Shown here: positions 45,688-54,716 of the stretch, piece by piece | Position numbering within the stretch: position 1 is the stretch's first letter | Layout of the letters: each line of letters opens with the position of its first letter | Source of the DNA: Zymoseptoria tritici IPO323 | Taxonomy: Eukaryota > Ascomycota > Dothideomycetes > Mycosphaerellales > Mycosphaerellaceae | Reading direction: 5' to 3' | NCBI RefSeq assembly: GCF_000219625.1 | Contig: NC_018215.1 | Coordinates: 2,170,001-2,234,000 of the forward strand | DNA length: 64,000 bases | Notes under the pieces: model-generated | The model's database searches: none | The model's input: only the letters and a program-made list of their open reading frames with translations | What the model was told of the DNA's origin: nothing | Position numbers and translations under genes: made by a program

Positions 45688-46515
45688 ATGCAACGCCACG
45701 TGCGACCAACCAACGGACAACGAAGGGATGCCATGTCAATGTCCGCTTCATTCCACGTCGACCATGGTTGCGAGCAAATGAGAGGAGAGGGTGGATGATG
45801 GGCGATCTGGCCCGGGTGGAGGATATGGGACTTGTCGGTGGAGGAGAAAGTTGAAGGGTGCCTTTTGACGATCCGACGAACACGCTCTTTACCTCAATGA
45901 AACACTTCTCCGGAGCTGATGTCTTCCACTTTCCTTGTGATTCATGTCATCGTCGGCCATGTGCCTGTAAGCTGTGGTCCGAGGTCAATTGAAGCTTGAA
46001 CCTTCTCGGGTCTCCACCCCACGCAGCGGTTAGCGCGGTGATCCTTCCAGAATTAATCCGGCTGAATGTGAGCTGTGATGTGATCACTCCTCTCTGACAA
46101 GGACTTCACCCCAACAACTCCAGCCATCGACAACACACGGGCGAATGAAGCGTCTTGGACATCACATGTACTATGCACAAGCTGCCTGAAGAACGCGAAG
46201 CACGACGCAAGCGAAGTACGATCCCTACCTCCACCGCAGCGAGCTCCTTCGCGAGTGCTCGAGCAGACACACCGCCAACGCGTTGGCGCCGGACTTCATG
46301 CATCATGTGCAGACTGCCTGCAGCTGTAGAGCTTTGTCTCGGTACCAGAGCTCGACACACGTCAAGGGTCTGCGACAGGACTGGATGACCACCTCAACGC
46401 CGGTGTGATTCACTTTTCACCTGGCTTGCAATTCACATGTCGTTTGAAAGCCCTTTCGAATCGGATCTACCTTGGTTATCTGCATGATGACAGCTTCTGT
46501 CGAACCGATTTGTCT
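45688..46515. other. intergenic
   Basis: 3' region of the metallothionein-like gene and 3' side of family A gene A1. Apart from the second-half frame noted at 45686-45781, nothing is recognised. Confidence 0.5.
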
Positions 46516-48765
46516 TCATTGAACCATACGAACACGACAGGCTTCCTCTCGATCGCTACGGCAGGCCAGCTGCCACTTGTCAATCTTGCTACGCTGATAG
46601 TCGTAATCGACCGCACTCAAGCTGTCGCTAATCTCAATCTCTCGGCACTCCCACTCAAGGATCTCACCGCGCTCTTCGCCTAGCGTCTCCGGATCCTCTA
46701 AGGAAGCCTCGGAAATGGCGTGCAGCCAGCTCTGAATTCGAGGATCCTCTGGGGGATTTCCATCCACAACAGGATCGCGTTCGTAGTACTCGATGTAGCC
46801 TCCGCCGCCATAGTAGCCTGCCGACTCTTCAGGCAACTCGACGCCCAGCTCCAACAATTTGGCTTCGGCCTCCTGGAGCACTTCCTCGGCCTTGATGACA
46901 TCCCTGGTGAGCTGGCGATTGATTGCGACCCAACGGAGATCGAATTCCGTTTGTGTAGCATCGTATGGTGCCTCACCATTCTCTTCCGCACGTGTACAAT
47001 TGTACAGATCGATATCTTCGTTGTCTGCCCTGGAGTCGAATTCCTGCCGCGCAGTTTCAAGAGACTTACGGGCTTCCCAGTGAGCAACTCTGGCCTTGTG
47101 CTCGGCCTCGTCTTCTGGTGAAGACACAGGCTGCGAGGTCGCCACGTCTTCCGCATCAGCTCCGTAGTGAGCGTCAGGTGTCAGTGGCTCGGGATCTGCG
47201 CGTGCAGTGCCGGCGTCTTGGTCTTGACTTTCTCGAGAATCCGCCAACAGATACTGCTTCGGAAGGCCCTTCTCCTCTGGAAACTGCTCGGCGCGCAAAC
47301 TCTGGTAGTCGTCCTCCAGGTTCAGACGCTCGGTCGGAAGCTCCTCTCCGCTGTCTGGTTCGCAAAGAAGGGCATGCACGAACGCTTCTTCGAGGAACGC
47401 CATGATTTCCGAGGTCTCTTCCAGAAGCACATTCGCACGGTGCCTGAGACGACTCTTTAGGACCTCTTTCTTCAAAGGCACCGACTTCAACAGAGTTTCG
47501 AGAATCGACAATTCGCTATCGCGCCAAGTAGGGCGTGCAGCGGTACTGGGCTCGGACGGGGCGTAGCGACGATCATTTATCTCGCGCCTCAGCTGAGAGT
47601 CGTACTGCTCGATTTCCTCAAGCTGCGCCTCGCCCCAACGCTTCTCTCGATCGTACATCCTCTGGTACTTGATGGCTGCTTTGATATACTGAGAAAGATC
47701 ATGTCGCATTAGAAGTGCCACGACTGGGGAGTGAAATCCATCTGTGGCAGAAATGAAACGTGCCGGGCCGGGAGTGTAGTCTTCGAGATCTTCGGGGAAT
47801 ATCCTGATGTAGTTGTCCCTTTGGGCTGGCTCATCTTCGATAGCAGCAGCATCTTGTTCGACGGATTGAGCATCGCCAACGAGATCCGCATGCTCAGCCT
47901 TTTGTCCTGCCGGCCATGGAGACTGCGGTGCCGCGACACCTTCCGCAACAGCTCCGTAATACTCGTCAGGTATCCGTGGCCCCGCGAGCTCCGCTGCATA
48001 CTCTGGGTCTGCATAGTCTTGATCTTGGATTCTCTGCAGACACTGCTCATCAATATCCAATTTTTCGATCGGAAGCTCCTCGTCATTGTCGAGATCAGCG
48101 AGAGTCGCCTCTACAAGTGCCTGGTCCAAGAATGCGCCGATTTCTGCGTAAGCCTTCAGTAGTATCTCCCCTCTGTACTTGAGTCCAGCTTCGAGGTTGC
48201 TCTTCTTTGCAGGCGCGACATTCAGCAAGCTTTCGAGTTCAAGCAGCCTCGACTTCCATTGAGCCTTAAGTTCAGGATTCTCCTCGTTCCGGATTGCTTT
48301 CTTGAGGACGGTGATCTCTTGCCACAATTTGGAATCGAACGCCTTGATCTCCTTTAGCTGCGCCTTGGCATACCTTTGCTCCTTGGAGTACAGCCTCTGG
48401 ATACGGACTGCTGTCTTCATGGACTCGCAGAGGTCGCTCTGCACCAAGAGCGTGAATGATGGATCGACGCCGTCTGTGGTGGCTATGGATCTGGCCGGGC
48501 AAGACGTACTGTCACGAGGCGATTGGTCAACTGTCGCAACATCATTGTGGTGAGATTTCGCTGTGAGGACATTGCGCGCCGCCTGCTTCTCAGCTACCGC
48601 AGCTTGGAGAATGCGGGTGGTACACGCTGCGAGGCAACGCTTGACGTAGGGAGCGCAATGCAAGACTGCAACTGGGACGATGGATGCCAGATCCATTTCG
48701 TGGTATGAGTTGGGGGCGAGTTCTGGAGGTTGGACTTGTAAGTTTGAGACGATGCCTCGTTGCAC
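46516..48765 (-). CDS. family A coiled-coil protein A1, internally duplicated
   Basis: Intronless, 749 residues; the ATG at 48696 (MDLASIV) is an alternative start. No named family recognised. It is a paralogue of three neighbouring minus-strand genes. Shared features are a block of the form A-T-D-G-(x)n-L-L-M-x3-L-S-x2-I-x2-A-I, helical coiled coil, and an EE-L-(P)-x-E-x-L-D/N segment. A C-terminal signature follows, beginning DLRWV..LTRDVI-AEE and ending EISDSLSAVDYD..RSKIDKWQ. The first two occur twice: residues about 91-295 (IATTDGVDPSFTLLVQSDL) and 335-557 (ISATDGFHSPVVALLMRHDL). The DNA of the halves is also similar, e.g. CAGCTCCGTA followed by CGTCAGGT in both. Highly acidic and without a signal peptide or membrane segment, it is probably cytosolic or nuclear. 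Confidence 0.75.
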   Translation of the reverse strand: MQRGIVSNLQVQPPELAPNSYHEMDLASIVPVAVLHCAPYVKRCLAACTTRILQAAVAEKQAARNVLTAKSHHNDVATVDQSPRDSTSCPARSIATTDGVDPSFTLLVQSDLCESMKTAVRIQRLYSKEQRYAKAQLKEIKAFDSKLWQEITVLKKAIRNEENPELKAQWKSRLLELESLLNVAPAKKSNLEAGLKYRGEILLKAYAEIGAFLDQALVEATLADLDNDEELPIEKLDIDEQCLQRIQDQDYADPEYAAELAGPRIPDEYYGAVAEGVAAPQSPWPAGQKAEHADLVGDAQSVEQDAAAIEDEPAQRDNYIRIFPEDLEDYTPGPARFISATDGFHSPVVALLMRHDLSQYIKAAIKYQRMYDREKRWGEAQLEEIEQYDSQLRREINDRRYAPSEPSTAARPTWRDSELSILETLLKSVPLKKEVLKSRLRHRANVLLEETSEIMAFLEEAFVHALLCEPDSGEELPTERLNLEDDYQSLRAEQFPEEKGLPKQYLLADSRESQDQDAGTARADPEPLTPDAHYGADAEDVATSQPVSSPEDEAEHKARVAHWEARKSLETARQEFDSRADNEDIDLYNCTRAEENGEAPYDATQTEFDLRWVAINRQLTRDVIKAEEVLQEAEAKLLELGVELPEESAGYYGGGGYIEYYERDPVVDGNPPEDPRIQSWLHAISEASLEDPETLGEERGEILEWECREIEISDSLSAVDYDYQRSKIDKWQLACRSDREEACRVRMVQ

Positions 48766-49438
48766 GAAGATCGCGGACTTCTACCTGAGGGAACTTGACA
48801 AAGGCGAATCTCAGATCCCGTGGTCTTTGTTTATCTTGATTGTCCGAGACAAAGCGAACAAAGCGCCTATTTGATTGTGTCGGTATTGTCTTGCGTGGCA
48901 TGAGACAGTCGTCAGCGACAATGGTGAATGCTGCTAATCTGGGACAGCAATCTCAGAATTCAAAGCTTATACTTAGACCCGAAGCGGCAAAGGTCCGTCG
49001 TGCCCTAGAAGGCGCAGCAGAACATTTCCGATTATTACTGTACTAGGACGGCGAGGCTATCTCCGGTTTAGCCCTTTCTACTTTAGAGTAGTGTTATAGT
49101 AAATCCTTACAAGAAAGCTCGAAATTGTGCACCTGCATATTAAATTCGAGCTTTCGGAAGGAGCGCACTAAGATAGAGGTAGCGGCGAGGCATTACGCGG
49201 ATTAGGGAAAGAACTTCGGATTTAACTCGCACTATCTACTATCTGCTATGCTAATCTAAAGCCTCTAATTTGTCTCGGAACACACATTATAAGACTGCTT
49301 CAAGTCTGACACCTATAGGCCCTAGCGCTGTAGCATGTGCTTTGGACATCAAACTCCGTCTATCGTTTTTGCGCAAGAAGCTTAAGAAAAGGAGAGCATG
49401 TCAGCATTCGAGATTCCGTCCAATACTGAATCGTCGGC
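48766..49438. other. spacer with a decayed AT-rich patch
   Basis: Between A1 start and A2 stop. 49040-49265 is distinctly AT-rich (TATAG, TACTATC and CTAATC words) and looks like a mutated remnant of a mobile or duplicated sequence. 49395-49438 still resembles the 75-bp repeat of A2 beyond its stop codon. No gene. Confidence 0.5.
49113..49155. repeat. 11-bp inverted repeat in an AT-rich patch
   Basis: GAAAGCTCGAA at 49113-49123 and TTCGAGCTTTC at 49145-49155 are perfect inverted copies around a 21-base loop. They could be the end or the core of a decayed MITE-like element. No target-site duplication could be made out. Confidence 0.5.
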
Positions 49439-50563
49439 TTAGGAGCCATCTTCCACCTCTGAAAGCACAGTTGAATCAGCGCTCAAAGCTGCATCCAAAG
49501 CTGGTCGGTCCGCTTGGGAGTCTTCACCCGCCTCCTGAAGCACTGGTACGTCAGCGTCCGAGGTTGAGTCTAATGCTGGTTCGTCGGCCCGATGGCCTTC
49601 CTCCACCGCTTCAAGCATACGAATACCAGCGTCCGAGGTTGCGTCCGATGTTGAAATATCGACTTGGGGCTCTTTCTCCGCCTTTCGAAGCCGCTGACAG
49701 AAAGCTGCGTACTCCGACTCGAAGTCCAACGGTTCTGTGCAGTAATCCGGGTCGTACCATACGCGCTCCACGAGATCAGCCTTGACAAAGGCCTTCTCCA
49801 TACATGCCTTCATGTCCCTGTCGCCTGTGTGCAAAGTCATGACCGCTTCATGGACAGTCTCCTCAACGCACCGCACTCGCCGCTTGACGTCTTCGTGTAG
49901 GAGGCACAGAATCCGCAGCTCCTGGAACAACTCTTCCCTCCCAGATTCCCCGTCCACCGATGCGGCATCCACATTCTTTCGATCCAGGCGATACTCAAGG
50001 CATCTGATTTTGCGATGTACAATGCGGCCCAGGCTCATGAGTTCTCCTCTATCCTCTTGCGCCTGTCCTTGTACCTCCTTGAACTCTCTTTCGGCCAGTA
50101 TCGCGGCTTTGATAAGTCCAGATAGCTGCACGGTCATCAGAAGCGCCGCACAGTCCTTGATTCCGTCATTTGCAGCCACGAATTGAGGTTGCCCTTCCGT
50201 GTAGTAGTCCGCGCAATCGCCTTTCAAGCTCACTCCGACACTGTCGCGGACTTGCTGCCTGTAAGTGAAGTCTCCCATTCCATAGCTCCAAAAATCGTCC
50301 TCCTCGTTTCGCTCTGCAAGATAGGCCGATTCACTGCCGTCGTTGGTGTCGTCTCCATACCCATCTGAGCAGCTTGCAGGATCCTCTTCCAGGGTCTGTG
50401 TGCCAGTGTCTCGATAAGTTGGCCGACGGATATCTGTATGCCGGGCTCCTGAATGGTTCGGTACATCGGTGCCGGGCTGGGACGTTTGTTGCAAGTTTGT
50501 TCCGAACGACGCTGTCCCCTGAAACCTGTTCAGAAAGGCCTTCACAGCAATTGCAACGTCCAT
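49439..50563 (-). CDS. family A coiled-coil protein A2, C-terminally truncated
   Basis: Intronless, 374 residues against about 512-516 for A3 and A4. The N-terminus (MDVAIAVKAFLNRFQ) closely matches A3 (MDVATMAFLNRFQ). The GTQT motif, FVAANDGIKDCAALLM and LSGLIKAAILAEREF are all present, as is the EPLDFESEYAAFCQRLR segment. The C-terminal half with the DLRWV helix and the ISDS..IDGWQ signature is missing. Instead the last 66 residues are two and a half copies of a 25-residue repeat (TSDAGIRMLEAVEEGHRADE and TSDADVPVLQEAGEDSQADR start the copies). The stop TAA stands where an aligned repeat copy has CAA, and repeat-like sequence continues beyond it. It may be a pseudogene or a shortened working paralogue. 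Confidence 0.65.
   Translation of the reverse strand: MDVAIAVKAFLNRFQGTASFGTNLQQTSQPGTDVPNHSGARHTDIRRPTYRDTGTQTLEEDPASCSDGYGDDTNDGSESAYLAERNEEDDFWSYGMGDFTYRQQVRDSVGVSLKGDCADYYTEGQPQFVAANDGIKDCAALLMTVQLSGLIKAAILAEREFKEVQGQAQEDRGELMSLGRIVHRKIRCLEYRLDRKNVDAASVDGESGREELFQELRILCLLHEDVKRRVRCVEETVHEAVMTLHTGDRDMKACMEKAFVKADLVERVWYDPDYCTEPLDFESEYAAFCQRLRKAEKEPQVDISTSDATSDAGIRMLEAVEEGHRADEPALDSTSDADVPVLQEAGEDSQADRPALDAALSADSTVLSEVEDGS
49442..49639 (-). repeat. 75-bp tandem repeat in the A2 3' end
   Basis: Two full 75-bp units plus a partial third encode 25-residue repeats rich in Asp, Glu, Ser and Ala. A further eroded copy continues past the stop to about 49395. Confidence 0.75.
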
Positions 50564-51395
50564 TGGAAGATGTAGTTCGGTAAGGTGTCGCTGTTCGTTT
50601 TGTTATGAGATGGTGGTGCCGGGAAAAATAAGGGCGAGGTTGCTGAACTTTTATGAGGTCTTTTCGGCGGTTGTAGTTTGCTGCAGCAGACAGTTCCCTT
50701 TGACTTGTCAATTGCCTTTATACCAGCACATGTCTCTGCTGTCTCATGGTTGTCTAGGGACATGAGTCAAAAGTCTTTGGTGGAGAGCTTCCTTTTCCAT
50801 GGGCAGTCTTTGTTGCTCGTCCGATGACTTAGAACGTCATCTCCGCATGAGACAAATCAGTCAGGATGCCACAAATGAAGCACCAAGTGGCGGTGATGCG
50901 AGACAAGATCGCAGTTGGCTCGGTCGAAGTCTTTCGCAACACAAAGACATTGGTTGCTATCTCTATGAAGTATGAGTCTTGAAGCCCCTGAACGACCGCA
51001 ATCTGGAAATTTGGAGAAGGGATGGACGAAGATGCCGTTCACTAAGCATACAATGCCAAGTCCCTCGGTAACGTTTGAGACAGACTGCTTCATATTCGAC
51101 AGATACAGCTGGCTTCATACGGCCTGAGATGGTGTTTCCTTGTATCCATATTGGGAAGATGCGATAGCCCCTTGGATCAGGCACTGAGCGCTCGGTAGAT
51201 CAATGTCATCGATCGACATGAAAGACAATAAGCGGCAGCGAACGTACTGGTGTTACAGCAGACATATGGTCAACGCTTACAGGTGAATGATCGTTGTACC
51301 CGCCAGCGCGATGGTCGCAATCCTGAATGTCAGATGAATCAACGTTGTATATACATGTTTTCGGCTGAGCCGCTAAGATCAGCAGCTTGATTTCT
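50564..51395. other. spacer upstream of A2
   Basis: About 0.8 kb. By analogy with A3 and A4 a plus-strand B partner would be expected here, but no B signature (SKRRM, DMFCLP) is found in any frame. Minus-strand frames around 50857-51184 (e.g. YRIFPIWIQGNTISGRMK) read like parts of a decayed gene in two frames, without a join I can support. Confidence 0.45.
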
Positions 51396-52934
51396 TCATT
51401 CTTCATTGTACCGGCGGCAGTCCTGCTGCCATCCATCAATCTTCCTCCGATCCACTCCGTATGCTACAAGACTGATACTATCACATATCTCAACGTCTCG
51501 CGCTTCCCAATCGTCGACGTCCGCGCTGCTAGCAGTCTCAGATGACACCTCTTCGTCAACGCCACTCAGCCATCCACTGATATTCTCCATCCGGGCAGGT
51601 ACAATCAGCTCGTCCCCAATACTCATGCGGTCGCCGCTTCCTTCAGTCTCTGCAAATCCCGACGACTGATATTCGAGCGTAACGTTGAGGCCAGCTTCTC
51701 TTGCAGCCGTCTTTGCGATTGCGAGACCCTCCTCAGCATCGATCACTTCGCGTGTCAACTCAGAGATATGCTGTACCCAGCGAAGATCAAAGACTTGCTC
51801 GTCTTCGTCCGTCCTCTGCCGATCCTCGTGTCGCGCCATTCCGCGCTTATCGAAGTAAAAAGTGGCATTTTGCAGGCGCTCTTGGGCGTCAAAAAAGGCA
51901 CTCTTCAAATCGGCCTCGGCCTGCTCCTCTGGCCCAAGAACTTGCGGAGGTACCCGCAGGTAAGTGTCGCCGGTGACGTTCAATGCTGCCACACTACTTG
52001 CTTGAGAGCCTTCTTCCATCTCTCGGAGCTGCTCACAAAATGCTTGATATTCTTGCTTGAGATCGAGAGGCTCAACATCGATGTCCGGCGCCTGCTCTTC
52101 CGGCCAAACGAGTTCTGCGGCAGTGAAAGCGTCTTCGAGACATTCGGTCAGCGCTCTCGTACAGTTATGTAGCAACATAGCTTCAGTCTCCACTTGAGCA
52201 GCAGCCCTTTGTTTGCGTTGTCCAACATCTGCAAGCAGTAATCGAAGGTTCTCCAACTCCTTGACAGACGCCGCAGAGACTGCTTCATCCGTTGCCGAGG
52301 CCACCGCAGCCGTCTCTAAATCATCAACCTGGTCTTGGTCAAGGCGATACTCATGAGCTCGAATCTCCCTCTTCACCGCAGACTCAAGTCTCATCAGCTC
52401 TATCCTGGTGTCGGTCTCATGTCGCTCTGCTCGGACAAACTGTCGCTCCGCATATATTGCTTGCTGAATGAGTCCAGACAGCTCTAGATTCATCAGAAGT
52501 GCAGGACAGTCATCTTTAAGCCCATCGGTGGCCAGAACCAGGCGTAAGGGCCCTGCAGTGTAGTCCTCTTCAACTTCGTCATGAATTCTCACATACCGCT
52601 CTTCACGGACGCTTTGCTCGTCGATGTATTCGGAGTGATTCTCGCCTCCGCACTCCTCATCAAACGTCTCGCCTGGAGCTTCGTCGGGTGACGATTCAAG
52701 CACTCGCTCAGTCTCGTCCAGATGGTCGTCATTAGGGTTCAGGATGCTCTCGTCGATTGTCTGCGTGCCGCTGTCCTGGTAAATCGGTCGGTCGGCACAA
52801 TGACACGTGCGATCCGTAGCTGTGAATGGCCGTGTCGCTTCTGTCTTCGTTGCGCACGGCAGTTGACGAGATGCAGCGCCGAATATGGTTGCCCACTGAA
52901 ACCTGTTCAGAAAAGCCATTGTTGCGACATCCAT
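51396..52934 (-). CDS. family A coiled-coil protein A3
   Basis: Intronless, 512 residues from the ATG at 52934. An in-frame ATG at 52994 would add 20 residues, but the N-terminus from 52934 aligns with A2. Features in order are MDVATMAFLNRFQ; DSGTQTIDE; DYTAGPLRLVLATDGLKDD followed by LLMNLELSGLIQQAIYAER; a long coiled coil with Ala/Glu heptads; EPLDLKQEYQAFCEQLREM; an alpha-helical segment DLRWVQHISELTREVIDAEE; and a C-terminal signature WEARDVEICDSISLVAYG..RRKIDGWQQDC. It is acidic, with no signal peptide or membrane segment. Function unknown. Head to head with B1, 434 bases between starts. Confidence 0.78.
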   Translation of the reverse strand: MDVATMAFLNRFQWATIFGAASRQLPCATKTEATRPFTATDRTCHCADRPIYQDSGTQTIDESILNPNDDHLDETERVLESSPDEAPGETFDEECGGENHSEYIDEQSVREERYVRIHDEVEEDYTAGPLRLVLATDGLKDDCPALLMNLELSGLIQQAIYAERQFVRAERHETDTRIELMRLESAVKREIRAHEYRLDQDQVDDLETAAVASATDEAVSAASVKELENLRLLLADVGQRKQRAAAQVETEAMLLHNCTRALTECLEDAFTAAELVWPEEQAPDIDVEPLDLKQEYQAFCEQLREMEEGSQASSVAALNVTGDTYLRVPPQVLGPEEQAEADLKSAFFDAQERLQNATFYFDKRGMARHEDRQRTDEDEQVFDLRWVQHISELTREVIDAEEGLAIAKTAAREAGLNVTLEYQSSGFAETEGSGDRMSIGDELIVPARMENISGWLSGVDEEVSSETASSADVDDWEARDVEICDSISLVAYGVDRRKIDGWQQDCRRYNEE

Positions 52935-53368
52935 CGCTGAATTGTTGTGGTGATGCAGAAGACTTTGAAAGATGCAAGAGAAGAAGGACCCCAAGGGCTG
53001 ATGGCTATTAGTTGGCTTCCTTTGACCCTTTGTTTGTTAAATTCGATCCATCTTCACGGACGGATCATACGCTTGTATCTTTGTGAGAGACGGATGACCG
53101 AGACATCGGCCTTCTTTGTCGTCCATTCACGGGATCACTTCATTCCCACATCAATGCGTGAATGCGACGGCGCTCTCCGTGAATAAAGCCCAGGGAGGAG
53201 ACAATGTCAGTCGACAGCATGACAGCAGGTAGATAACCAGACGCTTACCTTTTGTGAAATACCAAAGCACTCAACTTTCCATCCATTGATCATTCTCCAC
53301 TCCACATCCTCGGACCAGCAAAGTACCCGCTCTATTACTCTCCACATCTCAGGAAGATCCTGGAGACC
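52935..53368. promoter_or_regulatory. shared divergent promoter region of A3 and B1
   Basis: 434 bases between the two outward starts. TTCATTCCC at 53139-53147 also occurs in the A4/B2 promoter region at 56507-56515. Otherwise the two regions show no clear alignment by eye. Confidence 0.5.
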
Positions 53369-54292
53369 ATGGTTCTTCTGGGGACCGCAAAGAAAGGTAC
53401 CTCGTCGGTCGCCTCAGCCATGACAACCCCAACTACACCAAAAGCGTCCGGTTTCTCCGGAACAGCAGGAGCAGCAGGAACAACGGGCGCTCAGAGTCCT
53501 TGGAAGACCGTCGCAAGACCGAATGTCGCTCCACCAGATATGCGCAAATCGGTCTTGAAAGCAATGCCTTCGCACGTTGGCGGACTGTCGATGGTATCCC
53601 AAATGCGAGGCCTGAGCGTCAACAACTCCTTACTGCATCCCGGAGCTGCGAATCCTAATGTCCACAATCCGTCCCTCGGTCCCTTGCCGCCGACAGGTAC
53701 TCAGTGGGGCGGCACTGCTGTCCAGACCGACATGACGACAGATACTTACTTCAAGCCTGTCAAAACACCCGAATGTGTCAGGACCAAACGCACCGTGCGA
53801 GACTTCAAGAGCGGAGAAGTCCTTGCTCTTCCGTTCCACGTCGCAAACATGAATCCGAAACTGGTACCAAATCATCCGCGCCTGCAGATAACATGCGAGG
53901 GACCCGCCTTCAGCAAGCGTCGAATGTTCATCGTCCTTTGGATCAACCAGATCGACATGTTTTGCTTGCCGCTGTACTCTTTCGAAGGAAAAGGCCTGGC
54001 CGCAAAGAAGGACTATCTGAAAGCTGACTATGTTTGTTTGGCAAACAAAGAGGCAGGCCGCTCGTTCAAGAACGTGGGACTGTACAAGCCTGTTGTGTTC
54101 GAATCGTACGACCGGAAGCCATTGACGGATGAGACGACGGTACATCTGACAGGAGGCGTTACGGTCGATCCGAGGGAGCATATCACATATGTCGGGCGGC
54201 TGACCAAAGACTCGCATGCTCATTTGCTACAGTTGTGGCAAGATCGAGTTGACATTGCGCAAGACAAAGCCTGGGTACCGACTCGGAGGTGA
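53369..54292 (+). CDS. family B protein B1 (DUF6590-like)
   Basis: Intronless, 307 residues. The first 130 residues are Ala/Thr/Gly/Pro-rich and probably disordered. From about residue 135 there is an ordered domain: FKSGEVLALPFHVANMN, FSKRRMFIVLWINQIDMFCL, PLYSFEGKGLAAK, VHLTGGVTVDPREHITYVGR and a final helix HLLQLWQDRVDIAQ. The order of these blocks (F-x2-G-x-V; S-K-R-R-x-hydrophobic strand; C-L-P-x2-[ST]-[YF]; G-x-G; a V-R/T-x3 strand; G-R/V at the end) recalls the fungal DUF6590 domain. That comparison is from memory and needs a profile search. B2 shares the same domain. No signal peptide or membrane segment. Role unknown; it is divergently paired with A3. Confidence 0.75.
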   Translation: MVLLGTAKKGTSSVASAMTTPTTPKASGFSGTAGAAGTTGAQSPWKTVARPNVAPPDMRKSVLKAMPSHVGGLSMVSQMRGLSVNNSLLHPGAANPNVHNPSLGPLPPTGTQWGGTAVQTDMTTDTYFKPVKTPECVRTKRTVRDFKSGEVLALPFHVANMNPKLVPNHPRLQITCEGPAFSKRRMFIVLWINQIDMFCLPLYSFEGKGLAAKKDYLKADYVCLANKEAGRSFKNVGLYKPVVFESYDRKPLTDETTVHLTGGVTVDPREHITYVGRLTKDSHAHLLQLWQDRVDIAQDKAWVPTRR

Positions 54293-54716
54293 CGCGTCAA
54301 TGCTTAAGTCTTCCATGTGGAGCCTGAGGGATATCTGTTGTTTGGCCTGGCGCCAGGCATCGTCTGCTAGAAGCGTTGTGTCTTGAAGATTCGGTTCGCG
54401 CAGATATCAAGTATCAAAATTCATCTTGACCAATCTCTTATCTGACGAAGAGGCATCATACGAAGTTCTGTGGATGCACGGAGAGCGTCGAGAATGGGTC
54501 GAAAAAGATGATGATGAGGTAAAGTAAAGGAAAGGAAAGGTAACGATGTGGTGCGGTGAAATTTGACTTCTTGAAACATGATACCTTAGTCAGCCACACA
54601 CAAACGGATGCGTATGAAGTGATAACGAGTGGAGGACGGCAAACACTATTCGCTTTCGCAGGTGAATAGACAGCTGGCTCGCAACATCTAGCAGGCAGTC
54701 GTACTCAAATTGTGCT
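54293..54716. other. intergenic, convergent 3' ends of B1 and A4
   Basis: Contains a short AAAGG-type run near 54526-54541 (AAAGTAAAGGAAAGGAAAGG). Nothing else seen. Confidence 0.55.

Noticed and set aside
50857..51184. Small minus-strand gene or decayed B partner upstream of A2
   Set aside because: Two protein-like pieces in different frames, but no B signature and no acceptable splice; left as a possible relic in the spacer entry.
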